From Varibaculum vaginae (GTDB lineage: Bacteria; Actinomycetota; Actinomycetes; Actinomycetales; Actinomycetaceae): a DNA stretch of 64,000 bases. The number at the start of each line of letters is the position of its first letter. The stretch's first letter is position 1. Under the pieces are notes generated by a model. It had not been told where the DNA came from, did not search any database, and saw only the letters and a program-made list of their open reading frames with translations. The stretch spans positions 186,001 to 250,000 of the forward strand of contig NZ_UWNY01000001.1 of NCBI RefSeq assembly GCF_900604285.1, read 5' to 3'. The position numbers and the translations under genes are program-made. Positions 37,641 to 46,835 of this stretch are shown here, piece by piece.

Positions 37641-37712
37641 GCCAATCACTCCTTAGACAAAACTTTTGATACCGATAAAACAGTACATACCGTCTTAACA
37701 CTACCCGCTTGC

Positions 37713-37728
37713 TGTGACATGTGCCACC
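37713..37728. promoter_or_regulatory. Possible Crp-type operator upstream of the Crp-family gene
   Basis: TGTGACATGTGCCACC matches the TGTGA-N6-TCACA Crp pattern at 5/5 left and 3/5 right half-site positions. It is about 73 bases upstream of the regulator's start, as expected for autoregulation. A single visual match of this quality could be chance. Confidence 0.35.
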
Positions 37729-37855
37729 CAAGAAATGGTGTACCGAGAAAAAAATCTTTTTTTCCCAAAGATACTTGCCACGCCTGGGACTTCAATCCTT
37801 AAAGCCAGACCGAATAGGCGGGAAAACCAATTTCTAACTTGATCCAAAAACCAGT

Positions 37856-38596
37856 TTACTTGGCGGTAGTCTGCCGCTGCACCCACTCCACTAATTCCAT
37901 ACGTTTTCCGGTATAGAAGGGAGTGTCCTGGCGTACATGCAAACGAGCCTCACAATCACGCTGTTGCCGTAGCACGCCCATAACTCGGGTAATATCGTCT
38001 GACTCCAAGGTCACTGACCATTCATAGTCATTAAGCGCGAAAGTTGCCAAAGTGGAAACCGCAACATCCAGGTAGCCGGCACCATTGCGACCATGCTCGG
38101 CCAGCATGGCACTACGTTTGGCCTTAGGCAGGTAATACCATTCGAGGGAACGCACAAAGGGGTAAACCGCGGCATAGGCACGCGGTGCCCAACCGCCGAA
38201 ACAGGCCGGCAAATGCGGTTTATTGAACTCTGCAGTCATATGCGCGCTCATAATCGACCAAACCGGAACCAAGTGGGCTCCTAGCCGGGAATTCAATACC
38301 GCATGATAGGCAGCCTGCAGCTTGTCATTAGACTCATCCAGGAACCAGAACATCAGGTCAGCGTCGGCACGGTATCCGGCAACGTCATACCAGCCTCGCA
38401 CAGTTACCCCCAACTTAGCGATTGTTTCCTCGAGTTCGCGCACCATTGCTGTCCGCTCTTCCTCCTGGGCGGGCAAGGGCAAAGCCAGCTCGAAAACCGC
38501 GTGCATGGAAAAATTGTTGCGCGCATTCACTTCGTCAGGATCCACTTTATGATCGCGAGGATCGGGGGACACGTCATTGGGCATCGGATGAGCCAT
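37856..38596 (-). CDS. hemQ: Coproheme decarboxylase HemQ (chlorite dismutase-like)
   Basis: HemQ converts coproheme to haem b by oxidative decarboxylation with peroxide, the last step of the Gram-positive haem route. The 246-residue protein is of the chlorite-dismutase fold: FSMHAVFELALPLP opens the first half, and RSLEWYYLPKAKRSAMLAEHG in the second half matches the active-site region of HemQ with its conserved tyrosine. The ATG at 38596 follows AAAGGAGAAAAAT exactly as a good ribosome site; a longer reading from 38635 has none. It follows hemH by 19 bases in a hemA-hemH-hemQ operon. Confidence 0.94.
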   Translation of the reverse strand: MAHPMPNDVSPDPRDHKVDPDEVNARNNFSMHAVFELALPLPAQEEERTAMVRELEETIAKLGVTVRGWYDVAGYRADADLMFWFLDESNDKLQAAYHAVLNSRLGAHLVPVWSIMSAHMTAEFNKPHLPACFGGWAPRAYAAVYPFVRSLEWYYLPKAKRSAMLAEHGRNGAGYLDVAVSTLATFALNDYEWSVTLESDDITRVMGVLRQQRDCEARLHVRQDTPFYTGKRMELVEWVQRQTTAK

Positions 38597-38615
38597 ATTT
38601 TTCTCCTTTGGATTT

Positions 38616-39731
38616 CTACTTTTGCTTAATTTCAAACTCTACGGGCAGGTCAGCTCCATACTCGCTGACTCGGGAATCCCCTGGCGGAGCCCAAGCCGGC
38701 CACCGGGGCTCCAGGGCATCCGGAGCGTAAACAACTTCTCCACCTGCTTTCTCCTGGGCGCGCTCGCTCACTAAGTCCGCGAGCGCCCCTATAAAGTTGG
38801 GATCTGTACCCACCGTGGGTACCCGATAATAGTTAAGTCCTAGCCGCTTCGCAGTTGCTTGCGCTTCTGTGTCCAGGTCATACACCACTTCCATATGGTC
38901 ACAGATAAACCCAATAGGCACGCAAACCACATCGGTGATTCCATCTGCTTTAAGCTGCGACAGCCGGTCATTAATATCAGGCTCTAACCAGGGCATTTGG
39001 GGCGGACCTGAACGAGAGCAGAAGGACAAATCCCACGGTAATTCTTGTCCCAGTTCTTTACTGGCTCGTGCCGCTACCTCGGCACAAACCTGTTGATGCT
39101 GCCTTTGATAGTCAGGACGAGAATGATCGACAGGTCCAGAGCACTCCTGCATGGCACGAGGAATCGAGTGCGTAACGAATGCCACATATGGGACAGATCC
39201 GCTAGTTTTCTCCCGCGCCCTTACCGCCTCTACCAGCAGTTTCGTATACGCTTCCACGAATCCTTCCGTAGTGTAGTAGGGGCGAACTTTATCCAGTTCC
39301 AGAGATACTCCCTGTGCTTGCAGCTGAGCACGTGCTGCCGCTAAGTCTTCCCGGTACTGCCGACATCCTGAGTAACAAACATAGGCGGAAGTGAAAATAC
39401 ACAATACCCGCTTAAGACCACGCATCCCCAAGTCACACAAGGTGTCGTGAATAAAGGGATGCCAGTTGCGGTTACCAATTACGACTTCAATTTCATTCCC
39501 GCGCCTACTGAGCTCTAACTCTAGGGCGCGCCGAATTTCTAGGTTACGGGCATTGATGGGACTGATTCCATGGAAACGTCCATAGTGGGTGGAAACCTGT
39601 TTTAACCGTTCATCGGGAACTCCCCGCCCAGAAGTAGCGTTACGCATAAACGGCAACACGTCCTCCATTTGTCGCGGACCGCCATAACTGACCAGCATCA
39701 CCGCATCGTATTGGGAAAGAACCTGACTCAC
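38616..39731 (-). CDS. hemH: Coproporphyrin III ferrochelatase HemH/CpfC
   Basis: This enzyme inserts iron into coproporphyrin III (in this pathway) to give coproheme. The 371-residue protein begins VMLVSYGGPRQMEDVLPF and has ISPINARNLEIRRALE, CIFTSAYVCYSGCRQYRED (with cysteines that may bind a 2Fe-2S cluster, as in actinobacterial enzymes), FVTHSIPRAMQ with the metal-site histidine, and CVPIGFICDHMEVVYDLD with the acidic iron path. It overlaps the end of hemA by four bases. Because hemQ is next to it, coproporphyrin rather than protoporphyrin is the likely substrate. Confidence 0.95.
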   Translation of the reverse strand: MSQVLSQYDAVMLVSYGGPRQMEDVLPFMRNATSGRGVPDERLKQVSTHYGRFHGISPINARNLEIRRALELELSRRGNEIEVVIGNRNWHPFIHDTLCDLGMRGLKRVLCIFTSAYVCYSGCRQYREDLAAARAQLQAQGVSLELDKVRPYYTTEGFVEAYTKLLVEAVRAREKTSGSVPYVAFVTHSIPRAMQECSGPVDHSRPDYQRQHQQVCAEVAARASKELGQELPWDLSFCSRSGPPQMPWLEPDINDRLSQLKADGITDVVCVPIGFICDHMEVVYDLDTEAQATAKRLGLNYYRVPTVGTDPNFIGALADLVSERAQEKAGGEVVYAPDALEPRWPAWAPPGDSRVSEYGADLPVEFEIKQK

Positions 39732-41092
39732 TGCCCCTCCTCGCTGGAGATTTCCTGTTTCAAATCATCAACTTTCAATCCGGTCATCGGACAAACCTGC
39801 GTTTCCTCTTGCTGCCCTAGCGGCATATCTAGATCTAATCCCCACACCTGCTGAAGAGCGTTTACATATTCACTGCCCGTCCCCTCACGTCCAGCTCTAT
39901 GAGCGTTGATAGTAGGAATATGGGCAAGACGGGCAGCTAGATGTCGCAGCGCATACTCAACTTCTTCGCGGGGAATAACATCCCCTTTCGGCAGGCGGGC
40001 GACTTCATCGGCCAATACCTCACGGAAAGTATCGCGTAGCGCCACCACTACCGAATCCATCTTCCTATCCGCAAGTAGAGCTTCGGCTTCATCTACCCCC
40101 TCGGCCACGATTTCTTCCGCCCTCTTTACCTGAACCTTTCCTGCTTCAGGTACATGGGCGCTGATTTCTTCTAGGTCGATTACCTGCACCCGCTCTAAAT
40201 CAGCGACCCCGTCCTCAATATCGGTTTGCAAGGCCAAATCGAGAATGGTTTTTTCGCCACTAGAGAGCGCTAAAGCCCGTTGAACTTCCTCTTTAGTGAG
40301 AACCGGCGATCCTAAACCGCGGCAGGTAACAATCAAAGTAGCTGCTTCTAAAGCGGAAACTAACTGGTCTTTAGCTACCGGTTGTAGGTCATGGCCATAA
40401 GCGAAGCGTTCGGCACGGCCAGAAGTAGAATACACCGAGATATCTTGCACCCCGCGGGCACGCAATGCCGCCACTGCCGCTCCCGCATAGGAGCCGGTTC
40501 CAATCAATAGCGTAGGAGTGCCCGCTATCGGGTCAATGCGCCTAGCGGCCATATCCAGGGCGCAGGCTACTACTGAGCGTCCCTGGGAAGCGATTCCGGT
40601 CAACTGGGCAACCCGACGGGAAGTACTGAGTGCTCCTTGACAGGCACGGGTAATAGTTGCCGAGGATACGCGTTGCTGAGTTGCTACCTTGAGAGCACGA
40701 CGCAACTGTCCGGAGATTTCACGTTCCCCTACCACCATGGAGTCCAGCCCACAGGCCACCCGAAAGAGATGTTCCAGCACTTGACGGTCACGGCGGATTT
40801 CACAGACAGTGCCGAGCCGAGATTGGATATACCGATCTACGCCCGCCCGTTGTTCACCAGAGAGCACCGGAGCGGTTTCGATGATGACTTCCACACGGTT
40901 ACAGGTCGAAAGGGACAGCACTCCCAGTACCTCGGGAAGGCGCTGGAGCAAATCTTGCGCAAGCCCCTCGGTGGTACTAGAAGCTGCCGCCACGGCGTTA
41001 AGCCCGTGCCGGAGATGATGTACCGAATAGGATGAAAGACCCACCGCCTCATTAGACCATTTTTTTATTTTTTGAAAAGGGGGCGAAGACAT
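39728..41092 (-). CDS. hemA: Glutamyl-tRNA reductase HemA
   Basis: HemA reduces glutamyl-tRNA to glutamate-1-semialdehyde, the first step of haem synthesis in the C5 route. The 454-residue protein has the catalytic cysteine in LSLSTCNRVEVIIE (about residue 62), VVGEREISGQLRRALK, the NADPH domain from about 185 (TLLIGTGSYAGAAVAAL), and a C-terminal dimerisation helix region. The 20 residues before VGLSSYSVHH are poorly conserved and the start has no strong ribosome site, so the true start may be a few codons later. It reads away from hemE across a 226-base AT-rich divergent promoter. The next enzyme, HemL, is not in the window. Confidence 0.94.
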   Translation of the reverse strand: MSSPPFQKIKKWSNEAVGLSSYSVHHLRHGLNAVAAASSTTEGLAQDLLQRLPEVLGVLSLSTCNRVEVIIETAPVLSGEQRAGVDRYIQSRLGTVCEIRRDRQVLEHLFRVACGLDSMVVGEREISGQLRRALKVATQQRVSSATITRACQGALSTSRRVAQLTGIASQGRSVVACALDMAARRIDPIAGTPTLLIGTGSYAGAAVAALRARGVQDISVYSTSGRAERFAYGHDLQPVAKDQLVSALEAATLIVTCRGLGSPVLTKEEVQRALALSSGEKTILDLALQTDIEDGVADLERVQVIDLEEISAHVPEAGKVQVKRAEEIVAEGVDEAEALLADRKMDSVVVALRDTFREVLADEVARLPKGDVIPREEVEYALRHLAARLAHIPTINAHRAGREGTGSEYVNALQQVWGLDLDMPLGQQEETQVCPMTGLKVDDLKQEISSEEGQ

Positions 41093-41318
41093 TCAAGGAT
41101 TCGTGTCTATTATTTTTTATATATTTGCAGGTCTATTCGTTATCTCAGAAAAATAATCTGCCAGCATGTCACTAAGAATCCAGGTATTAGACAACAGACA
41201 GATGCGGAAAATATGTCAGAAAAATATTTTCTATAGTGGTTTCCCTGGCTATGAGACGCCCTTCCGCTAATAGGTAGATTTGCTTGCGCCAGCCGAAAAT
41301 GCCGGCGATGATGGAAAT

Positions 41319-42353
41319 ATGTCTGAGCAAAATTCTTTCCTAAAAGCAGTCCGCGGTCTGCGCCCCGATAAAACTCCGGTTTGGTTTATGCGCCAAGCGG
41401 GACGTTCCCTCCCGGAGTATCGCCGTCTACGTACTGATAACGATATGCTCACCGCCTGCACTACCCCCGATTTGGCTGCCGAAATCACCTTACAACCGGT
41501 GCGTCGCTACGGGGTGGACGCCGCGATTTTCTTTTCCGACATTGTCACCCCCCTTTACCTGGCGGGCTTAGAGGTGGAGATCGTTCCCGGTAAAGGCCCA
41601 GTTTTCTCGGACCCCGTCCTCGATCCAAAGGACGTTGATCGTCTTACCAGCCATAAGGGTTTTGACCCGGATTGCATTACCCAAGCTGCCCAGATCGCCT
41701 GCGCCGAGCTGGACGAAACTCCCCTGATAGCTTTTGCAGCTGCGCCTTTCACCTTGGCGTCCTATCTGATTGGGAAAACTCGCTCCAAGAATCACCTGGA
41801 GGCACGAGCTTTCATGCACTCCTATCCGGATGCTTGGAACCGGCTTGCCCGCTGGTGCGCGGATATGTCGGCAGCTTTCCTGGCTGCTCAGATTGCGGGT
41901 GGGGCGCGCACTGCTCAAGTTTTTGATTCTTGGGTAGGAGATCTATCTCGCGCCGACTATCAAAAGTACTGTTCTGAGCATTCGCGAGTGGTGATTGACT
42001 CCGCTCATGCCCACGGAGTACCGGTAATTCATTTCGGGGTGGGCGCCGCCTCCCTACTGGATTTAATGCGCGACGTGGGCGCGGAATGTATTGGGGTTGA
42101 TTGGCGCATCCCTCTAGGTGAGGCCGTAAAATTAATCGAACACGGCCCGGGAGACCGCTTTGCGGTGCAAGGAAATATTGATCCCGCAATTTTGTTCGCT
42201 TCCCAACAAGTGCGCCATGAGCACATAGTCCAGGTTTTAGCCGAGGGGGAAAAGGCTGCAGCCCATATCGTCAACTTGGGGCACGGGATACCACCAAACG
42301 CCGACCCGGCGATTTTACAAGAAATCGTCGACCAGGTACATGAATCGCGTTAA
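41319..42353 (+). CDS. hemE: Uroporphyrinogen decarboxylase HemE
   Basis: HemE removes four carboxyls from uroporphyrinogen III to give coproporphyrinogen III. The 344-residue protein begins KAVRGLRPDKTPVWFMRQAGRSLPEYR, described here only by its hallmark PVWFMRQAGR (about residues 22-31), and has IFFSDIVTPLY (the substrate-binding aspartate), FDSWVGDLS, and GNIDPAIL and LGHGIPPNADP near the end. I chose the ATG at 41319; a TTG at 41280 would add residues without homology. The ribosome site TGGAAAT is weak. It heads the plus-strand run hemE, hemY-hemC, hemD. Confidence 0.96.
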   Translation: MSEQNSFLKAVRGLRPDKTPVWFMRQAGRSLPEYRRLRTDNDMLTACTTPDLAAEITLQPVRRYGVDAAIFFSDIVTPLYLAGLEVEIVPGKGPVFSDPVLDPKDVDRLTSHKGFDPDCITQAAQIACAELDETPLIAFAAAPFTLASYLIGKTRSKNHLEARAFMHSYPDAWNRLARWCADMSAAFLAAQIAGGARTAQVFDSWVGDLSRADYQKYCSEHSRVVIDSAHAHGVPVIHFGVGAASLLDLMRDVGAECIGVDWRIPLGEAVKLIEHGPGDRFAVQGNIDPAILFASQQVRHEHIVQVLAEGEKAAAHIVNLGHGIPPNADPAILQEIVDQVHESR

Positions 42354-42423
42354 GCGCTAGCAACTATGCTGAAGGATCACTCAGGCATTATGCCTCGAAC
42401 ACCACTTGTGGCAAGGAGATGCA

Positions 42424-44979
42424 ATGCACGACCTAGCTAAATTAGCCGATTATGATGTTTTGGTTATCGGAGGAGGACTAGCCGGATTAACCAGCGCCTA
42501 CACTCTGCAAAAACAAGGTGCACGGGTAGCAGTAGTTGAGGAACGAGGACGCCCTGGCGGGTTGATCTGCTCGGGACGCTTCGGGGATTTCACTTTCGAT
42601 ATCGGCGCTGAGGCATTCGCGGCCGGGGCTACCGAAGTCAAAGATTTATGCCGGGAGCTAGGTTTACCACTGATTGCTCCCCAGGGTAAATCTTGGATTT
42701 TCCATCACGAGCGCGCAGGTCATCCCGAGGGCGCCCTTCCAATTCCTCACGGAATGTTAGGGATTCCCGCCAGCCTGGATGATCCCGGGATCGTGCAGGC
42801 GCTTAGCAAAGCAGAAATGGAGCGCGCCCGCCAGGACTTAACTATGGGACCGGAGGTGGGAACGGAAGAGACCACCGTCTCCGGTCTGGTAACTGCCCGC
42901 TTAGGTCAGGCGGTTTTAGAGAAAGTAGTCGCGCCCGTAGCCGGGGGGATTCACTCCGCCAGCACCGACCGCCTTAACGCTGATACCGTATTGCGCGGCT
43001 TGCGCCCGGCACTAAAGGAACATGGATCTCTGGTGCAAGCAGTGGCATCTTTGCGGGGACTTAAGCCGGGTAAACCGGCAGTGCTCGCCCCCGAAGGGGG
43101 AATGTTCCGTCTGGTAGAAGCCTTAGCGCAACGCATTGAAGAGGGCGGAGGACTAATTTTGTCCCATGTGCGCGCTCTCGACCTGGAACCGGTTGAAAAT
43201 GAATCAAACACTGCTGCCGGCGCCGCTGCAGGCTCGAATCGGTCCGGCTTGGCAGGCTGGAAGGTAACGGTTTCAAACACCAAATCGGGGCCCACCCCGG
43301 GGGCAAGCCCGATTAATATTGGCGAGACAGTCACGGTCACCGTACCGCAGGTAGTAGTGGCTTTACCAGGGAAAATAGCAGCATCTATGCTACGCAAAGT
43401 ACCGGGGATTGAAATCGGTCAGCTCCCGCAGGGTGGGCCAATCGCCCACGTATCCTTATTTGTAGACTGCCCGGCCTTAGATGCCCATCCGCGCGGTTCC
43501 GGAATGTTGGTACAGCGCCCCAGCAGTGAAGATATCGAAAACGACTGCGTGAGAGCCAAAGCCATCACTCACTACACTTCCAAGTGGCCATGGGCGGAGG
43601 AATCCGCTGGTAAAGGTCGCCACCTGCTGCGAGTATCTTATGGCTGGGCAAATGAGACGCAGATTCCGGTATCGGTCGAGGGGGCATTGAAGGACGCTTC
43701 CCGGCTGCTGGGGGTGCAGATTTCCCCGGATCAGCTACTGGGCTCCATGATTATTCACTGGGATGGTTCCTTGCCACCCTTCACCCCCAAGCATCGGGAA
43801 ATGACCGCTAAACTGCTGGAAGATGTGCGTTCATATCCCGGTCTGGAACTGGCGGGCTCTTGGGTTGCCGGTTCCGGGATTGCGGCAGTAGTCCGTCAGG
43901 CGCAGACTATTAGATTGCGCGGTACCGGCTGGATTAGCGAGGCGGATCCGGATGCCTTGATTTTAGGAACTCGCGCCTCTCGCCTGGCAGTTACCCAATC
44001 CGAAACCGTAGCTAACGTTTTACGTGATCAAGGGCTAAAAGTGCAGTTGCGGCAGGTGCGCACCGCCGGAGATATTTCCCGTGCCTCTTTACAAAAACTG
44101 GGAGGAGTGGGTGTGTTTGCCGCACAATTACGCTTGGCACTCCTGGAAGGAAACTGCCATTTAGCAGTGCATTCTTTTAAAGATTTACCCACCCGGCCAG
44201 TAGCCGGTCTAAAAGTTGCTGCTATCCCTAAACGCGCTGATGCCCGGGATGCACTATGCGCGGCTCCTGGTTTAACTTTAGAAACTTTGCGTCGGGGGGC
44301 CAAAGTGGGGACCGGCTCTCCACGCCGCGCCGCCCAGATCCTGGCTTTACGCCCTGACCTAGAGATAGTGGATATTCGGGGAAACGTTCCCACCCGTCTG
44401 GGCAGAGTGAAAGGTATTAGCGCTCCTAAGGCCGACTTTACTGATGGCCGGGAAACACGGGAAAAAATCTCGCAGGGCGCGCATGACTTGGATGCGGTAA
44501 TTTTGGCGGCCGCCGGTTTAGACCGCATCGGGCTAGGAACTTACGCCAGCGAGCGTTTCGATCCCGGGCAGCTGCTACCGGCGCCAGCTCAAGGAGCGCT
44601 GGCAGTAGAGGCGTCGGAGGAAGCGCTTAAAGCCCACCCCGATTTAGCGGCTACCCTGGAAGAGCTTAACGACCTAGCAACTGCGCTTACCTCTACAGCG
44701 GAACGGGCAGTGTTAGCGGAACTAAAAGCCGGGTGTGCTGCACCTGTAGGGGCGTTTGCCCAGATAGAGAGGGGGATACTCACCCTGACTGCCGCGATTA
44801 TTTCCCTGGATGGCACCCGTAAAGTACGTATCAGTGATTCCTTGCAGGCCAATCCGGAAAAAACTTTTACCGAAATGCTAGATCAGGCTCGCGAACTCGG
44901 TGAAAACGTGGCTCGCGCCCTCTTGGAGGCAGGTGGCGGTGATATCGCTGACCTGAGCGCGTCTAAGGTGCGCAGCTAA
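42424..44979 (+). CDS. hemYC: Fused coproporphyrinogen oxidase HemY and hydroxymethylbilane synthase HemC
   Basis: One 851-residue protein joins two haem enzymes. Residues 1 to about 500 are the FAD enzyme HemY/CgoX, which oxidises coproporphyrinogen III to coproporphyrin III: VIGGGLAGLTSAYTLQKQG (about 14-32) is the FAD loop, EERGRPGGLI follows, and LAGSWVAGSGIAAVVR closes the domain. Residues about 509-851 are HemC, which polymerises four porphobilinogens: LGTRASRLAVTQSE, HSFKDLPTRP with the catalytic aspartate (Asp587), GTGSPRRAAQ, DIRGNVPTRL, and GCAAPVGAF with the cofactor-binding Cys771. Both halves look intact, and there is no stop between them. The ATG follows AAGGAGATGCA. hemC and hemY are usually separate genes; the joined enzymes act at non-adjacent steps. 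Confidence 0.93.
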   Translation: MHDLAKLADYDVLVIGGGLAGLTSAYTLQKQGARVAVVEERGRPGGLICSGRFGDFTFDIGAEAFAAGATEVKDLCRELGLPLIAPQGKSWIFHHERAGHPEGALPIPHGMLGIPASLDDPGIVQALSKAEMERARQDLTMGPEVGTEETTVSGLVTARLGQAVLEKVVAPVAGGIHSASTDRLNADTVLRGLRPALKEHGSLVQAVASLRGLKPGKPAVLAPEGGMFRLVEALAQRIEEGGGLILSHVRALDLEPVENESNTAAGAAAGSNRSGLAGWKVTVSNTKSGPTPGASPINIGETVTVTVPQVVVALPGKIAASMLRKVPGIEIGQLPQGGPIAHVSLFVDCPALDAHPRGSGMLVQRPSSEDIENDCVRAKAITHYTSKWPWAEESAGKGRHLLRVSYGWANETQIPVSVEGALKDASRLLGVQISPDQLLGSMIIHWDGSLPPFTPKHREMTAKLLEDVRSYPGLELAGSWVAGSGIAAVVRQAQTIRLRGTGWISEADPDALILGTRASRLAVTQSETVANVLRDQGLKVQLRQVRTAGDISRASLQKLGGVGVFAAQLRLALLEGNCHLAVHSFKDLPTRPVAGLKVAAIPKRADARDALCAAPGLTLETLRRGAKVGTGSPRRAAQILALRPDLEIVDIRGNVPTRLGRVKGISAPKADFTDGRETREKISQGAHDLDAVILAAAGLDRIGLGTYASERFDPGQLLPAPAQGALAVEASEEALKAHPDLAATLEELNDLATALTSTAERAVLAELKAGCAAPVGAFAQIERGILTLTAAIISLDGTRKVRISDSLQANPEKTFTEMLDQARELGENVARALLEAGGGDIADLSASKVRS

Positions 44980-45013
44980 GCACCGGCAGGGGAAACTATT
45001 TCGGAGGACGACG

Positions 45014-45751
45014 ATGACTTTTACAGTGGCAATTACCGCAGCGGAAACTCGTCCACTGACTAAAATGCTACAGGCGAAGCTACCGCAGTACCGCGTAATT
45101 GGCGCCCCAGTTACCCATTCGCGCCCGGTTTCATCTGCGAAACTTCCCGTCTGCCTGCAACGTTTACAGCACGAGGAATATGACTGGGCAATTGTTACTT
45201 CTGCCCGGACTGTCAAATACTTGCAGCAAATTTTAGCGGGTAATCCGTCTTTAAATACGTTTCCACAGGTAGCTGCAGTAGGGAAGGCCAGTGCTACAGC
45301 TGCGAGTAATGCGGGTTGGCGCGTCACCTTGCAGGGGGAGGGTAACGCCACAGATTTGGCGCGGCAGTTTGCGAATATTTCCCCCGGTGGTCAGGTATTT
45401 TTACCGGGATCTTCCCTGAGTAAACCCGACTTAGCTAAAGCGTTAAGCGAAATGGGTTACCAGGTCGACACTTGTCCCCTCTACACCATGGCTCCGGTTT
45501 CCGCATGTCCGGAGGAATATTTTCACGCCGATGCAGTGGCGGTTACCGCTGGCTCTAATCTGCGTGCCCTCACTGATTTCGGGATATTTCCCCGCCGCAA
45601 AGACCCTGCCCGCTCCCTCCCCTACCTGGTTTGTATCGGAGAGCCTTCTGCCCAGGTAGCACATAATCTAGGGTTGAAAGTTGATGCGCTAGCCCCAACC
45701 CCGGATGCCGCAGGTCTGGCGGAGGCTTTACGTACCTGCCTAAAATTTTAG
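45014..45751 (+). CDS. hemD: Uroporphyrinogen-III synthase HemD
   Basis: HemD cyclises hydroxymethylbilane into uroporphyrinogen III. The 245-residue protein has the loosely conserved two-lobe HemD pattern: VAITAAETRPLTKMLQAKLP at the start, DWAIVTSARTVKYLQQ (about residues 57-72), PQVAAVGKASATAASNAGW (about 83-101), and VAVTAGSNLRALTDFG with YLVCIGEPSAQVAHNLG near the end. The family is weakly conserved, but its position 34 bases after HemC makes the call firm. The ATG follows GGAGGACGACG. Confidence 0.9.
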   Translation: MTFTVAITAAETRPLTKMLQAKLPQYRVIGAPVTHSRPVSSAKLPVCLQRLQHEEYDWAIVTSARTVKYLQQILAGNPSLNTFPQVAAVGKASATAASNAGWRVTLQGEGNATDLARQFANISPGGQVFLPGSSLSKPDLAKALSEMGYQVDTCPLYTMAPVSACPEEYFHADAVAVTAGSNLRALTDFGIFPRRKDPARSLPYLVCIGEPSAQVAHNLGLKVDALAPTPDAAGLAEALRTCLKF

Positions 45752-45873
45752 AAAAATAGGAAAATGACGCAGTCAGCGGCGAATGTACGATGAGCTTCTT
45801 GAATATTGGGCAACAGCAGCACAAAACGCGTTTTCGGAGAGCCTAAGTTATTAAGGCCTTGTTAGCATGAAGT

Positions 45874-46680
45874 ATGACTTATGAAGCTCAGCCTGCTGAA
45901 GAAGAGGTTTTTCTCGAAAATAACCCCGATTCGAAGCATAAGAAATCCGGATTGATTGTTACCATCGCGATTGGGGCACTGGTGATACTCGCCCTGGTGG
46001 GGGTATTTATTGCTAATACCCTGGTAGCCAAGGCAGAACAAAGTAATCTGAAAGCCAATTTCACTAATGCTGGTTTTTCAAAGGTACAGACAGAGATTAA
46101 CTCGAGCCCCATGCTGCTCAGCTACCTCAAAGGCTATTATCGGCACGCCAAGGTTACCGCTGCGGCAGGAACTCTTAGCCGCACAACTGTGGATGATAAA
46201 AAAGATCAGTCTCTAAAAATCAAAGATATGGTACTCGATGTCTACGGCCTTTCTAGAGGGGACAACCCTAGTATTGAAAAGGGAAGCGCGAGTTTCACGG
46301 TTCCGGGAGCAGAGTTCGATAAGCAGCTCAGCAATAGCAGTCATAATTCTGGCTTAAATATCAAGCGAAATGGAAACCAGATTACTGCCGAAAGTAACCA
46401 GGACGGACTGAAACTACTGGTTACCATGACTTTACATTTCAAACCGGCAGAAAAAGGTAAATCCGGAAAACTAATGATGACTACGGAAAAAATCAGCGTT
46501 AATGGCAGTGACGAACTTCTAGGACAAAAACTAACTCCCGCGGACATAGGGATGAAGCCAGAAGAAGAAATCCCCTTAGGATTTGCAGAGGGGACATTCC
46601 TAAAGAATATTGAGTTTTCGGGCAACGACATCAAATATGTCCTTGCCTTCAATAATCTAACCCTGAGTGACCTGACCTAG
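45874..46680 (+). CDS. LmeA/DUF2993-like membrane-anchored protein
   Basis: The 268-residue protein has a short acidic N-terminus, one transmembrane anchor (about residues 26-49), and an outside beta-rich domain typical of DUF2993/LmeA, a family linked to lipid binding and cell-envelope lipomannan maturation in mycobacteria. Signs are GLSRGDNPSIEKGSASFTVPG in the middle and LGQKLTPADI and FAEGTFLKNIEFSGNDIKY near the end. No good ribosome site precedes the ATG at 45874. Its job in this organism is inferred only from the family. Confidence 0.72.
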   Translation: MTYEAQPAEEEVFLENNPDSKHKKSGLIVTIAIGALVILALVGVFIANTLVAKAEQSNLKANFTNAGFSKVQTEINSSPMLLSYLKGYYRHAKVTAAAGTLSRTTVDDKKDQSLKIKDMVLDVYGLSRGDNPSIEKGSASFTVPGAEFDKQLSNSSHNSGLNIKRNGNQITAESNQDGLKLLVTMTLHFKPAEKGKSGKLMMTTEKISVNGSDELLGQKLTPADIGMKPEEEIPLGFAEGTFLKNIEFSGNDIKYVLAFNNLTLSDLT

Positions 46681-46835
46681 AAGTTTATTTACAGGAATAG
46701 GGAGAGTGCATCCTCGGGAATATCTGCGACACTGTTCACGGTTTTGAGCGTGAATCCCGCTCGAAGGCTAGGGCGCGGTATGCTTTTTCTAGTTTTCTTA
46801 TCCGCAAGCCATATGGCTAAGCCAAGGAGGAACGA

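Noticed and set aside
42383-42395. Perfect 13-base palindrome AGGCATTATGCCT upstream of hemY-hemC
   Set aside because: It could be an operator, but no known regulator consensus fits and a single short palindrome of this size is not convincing alone.
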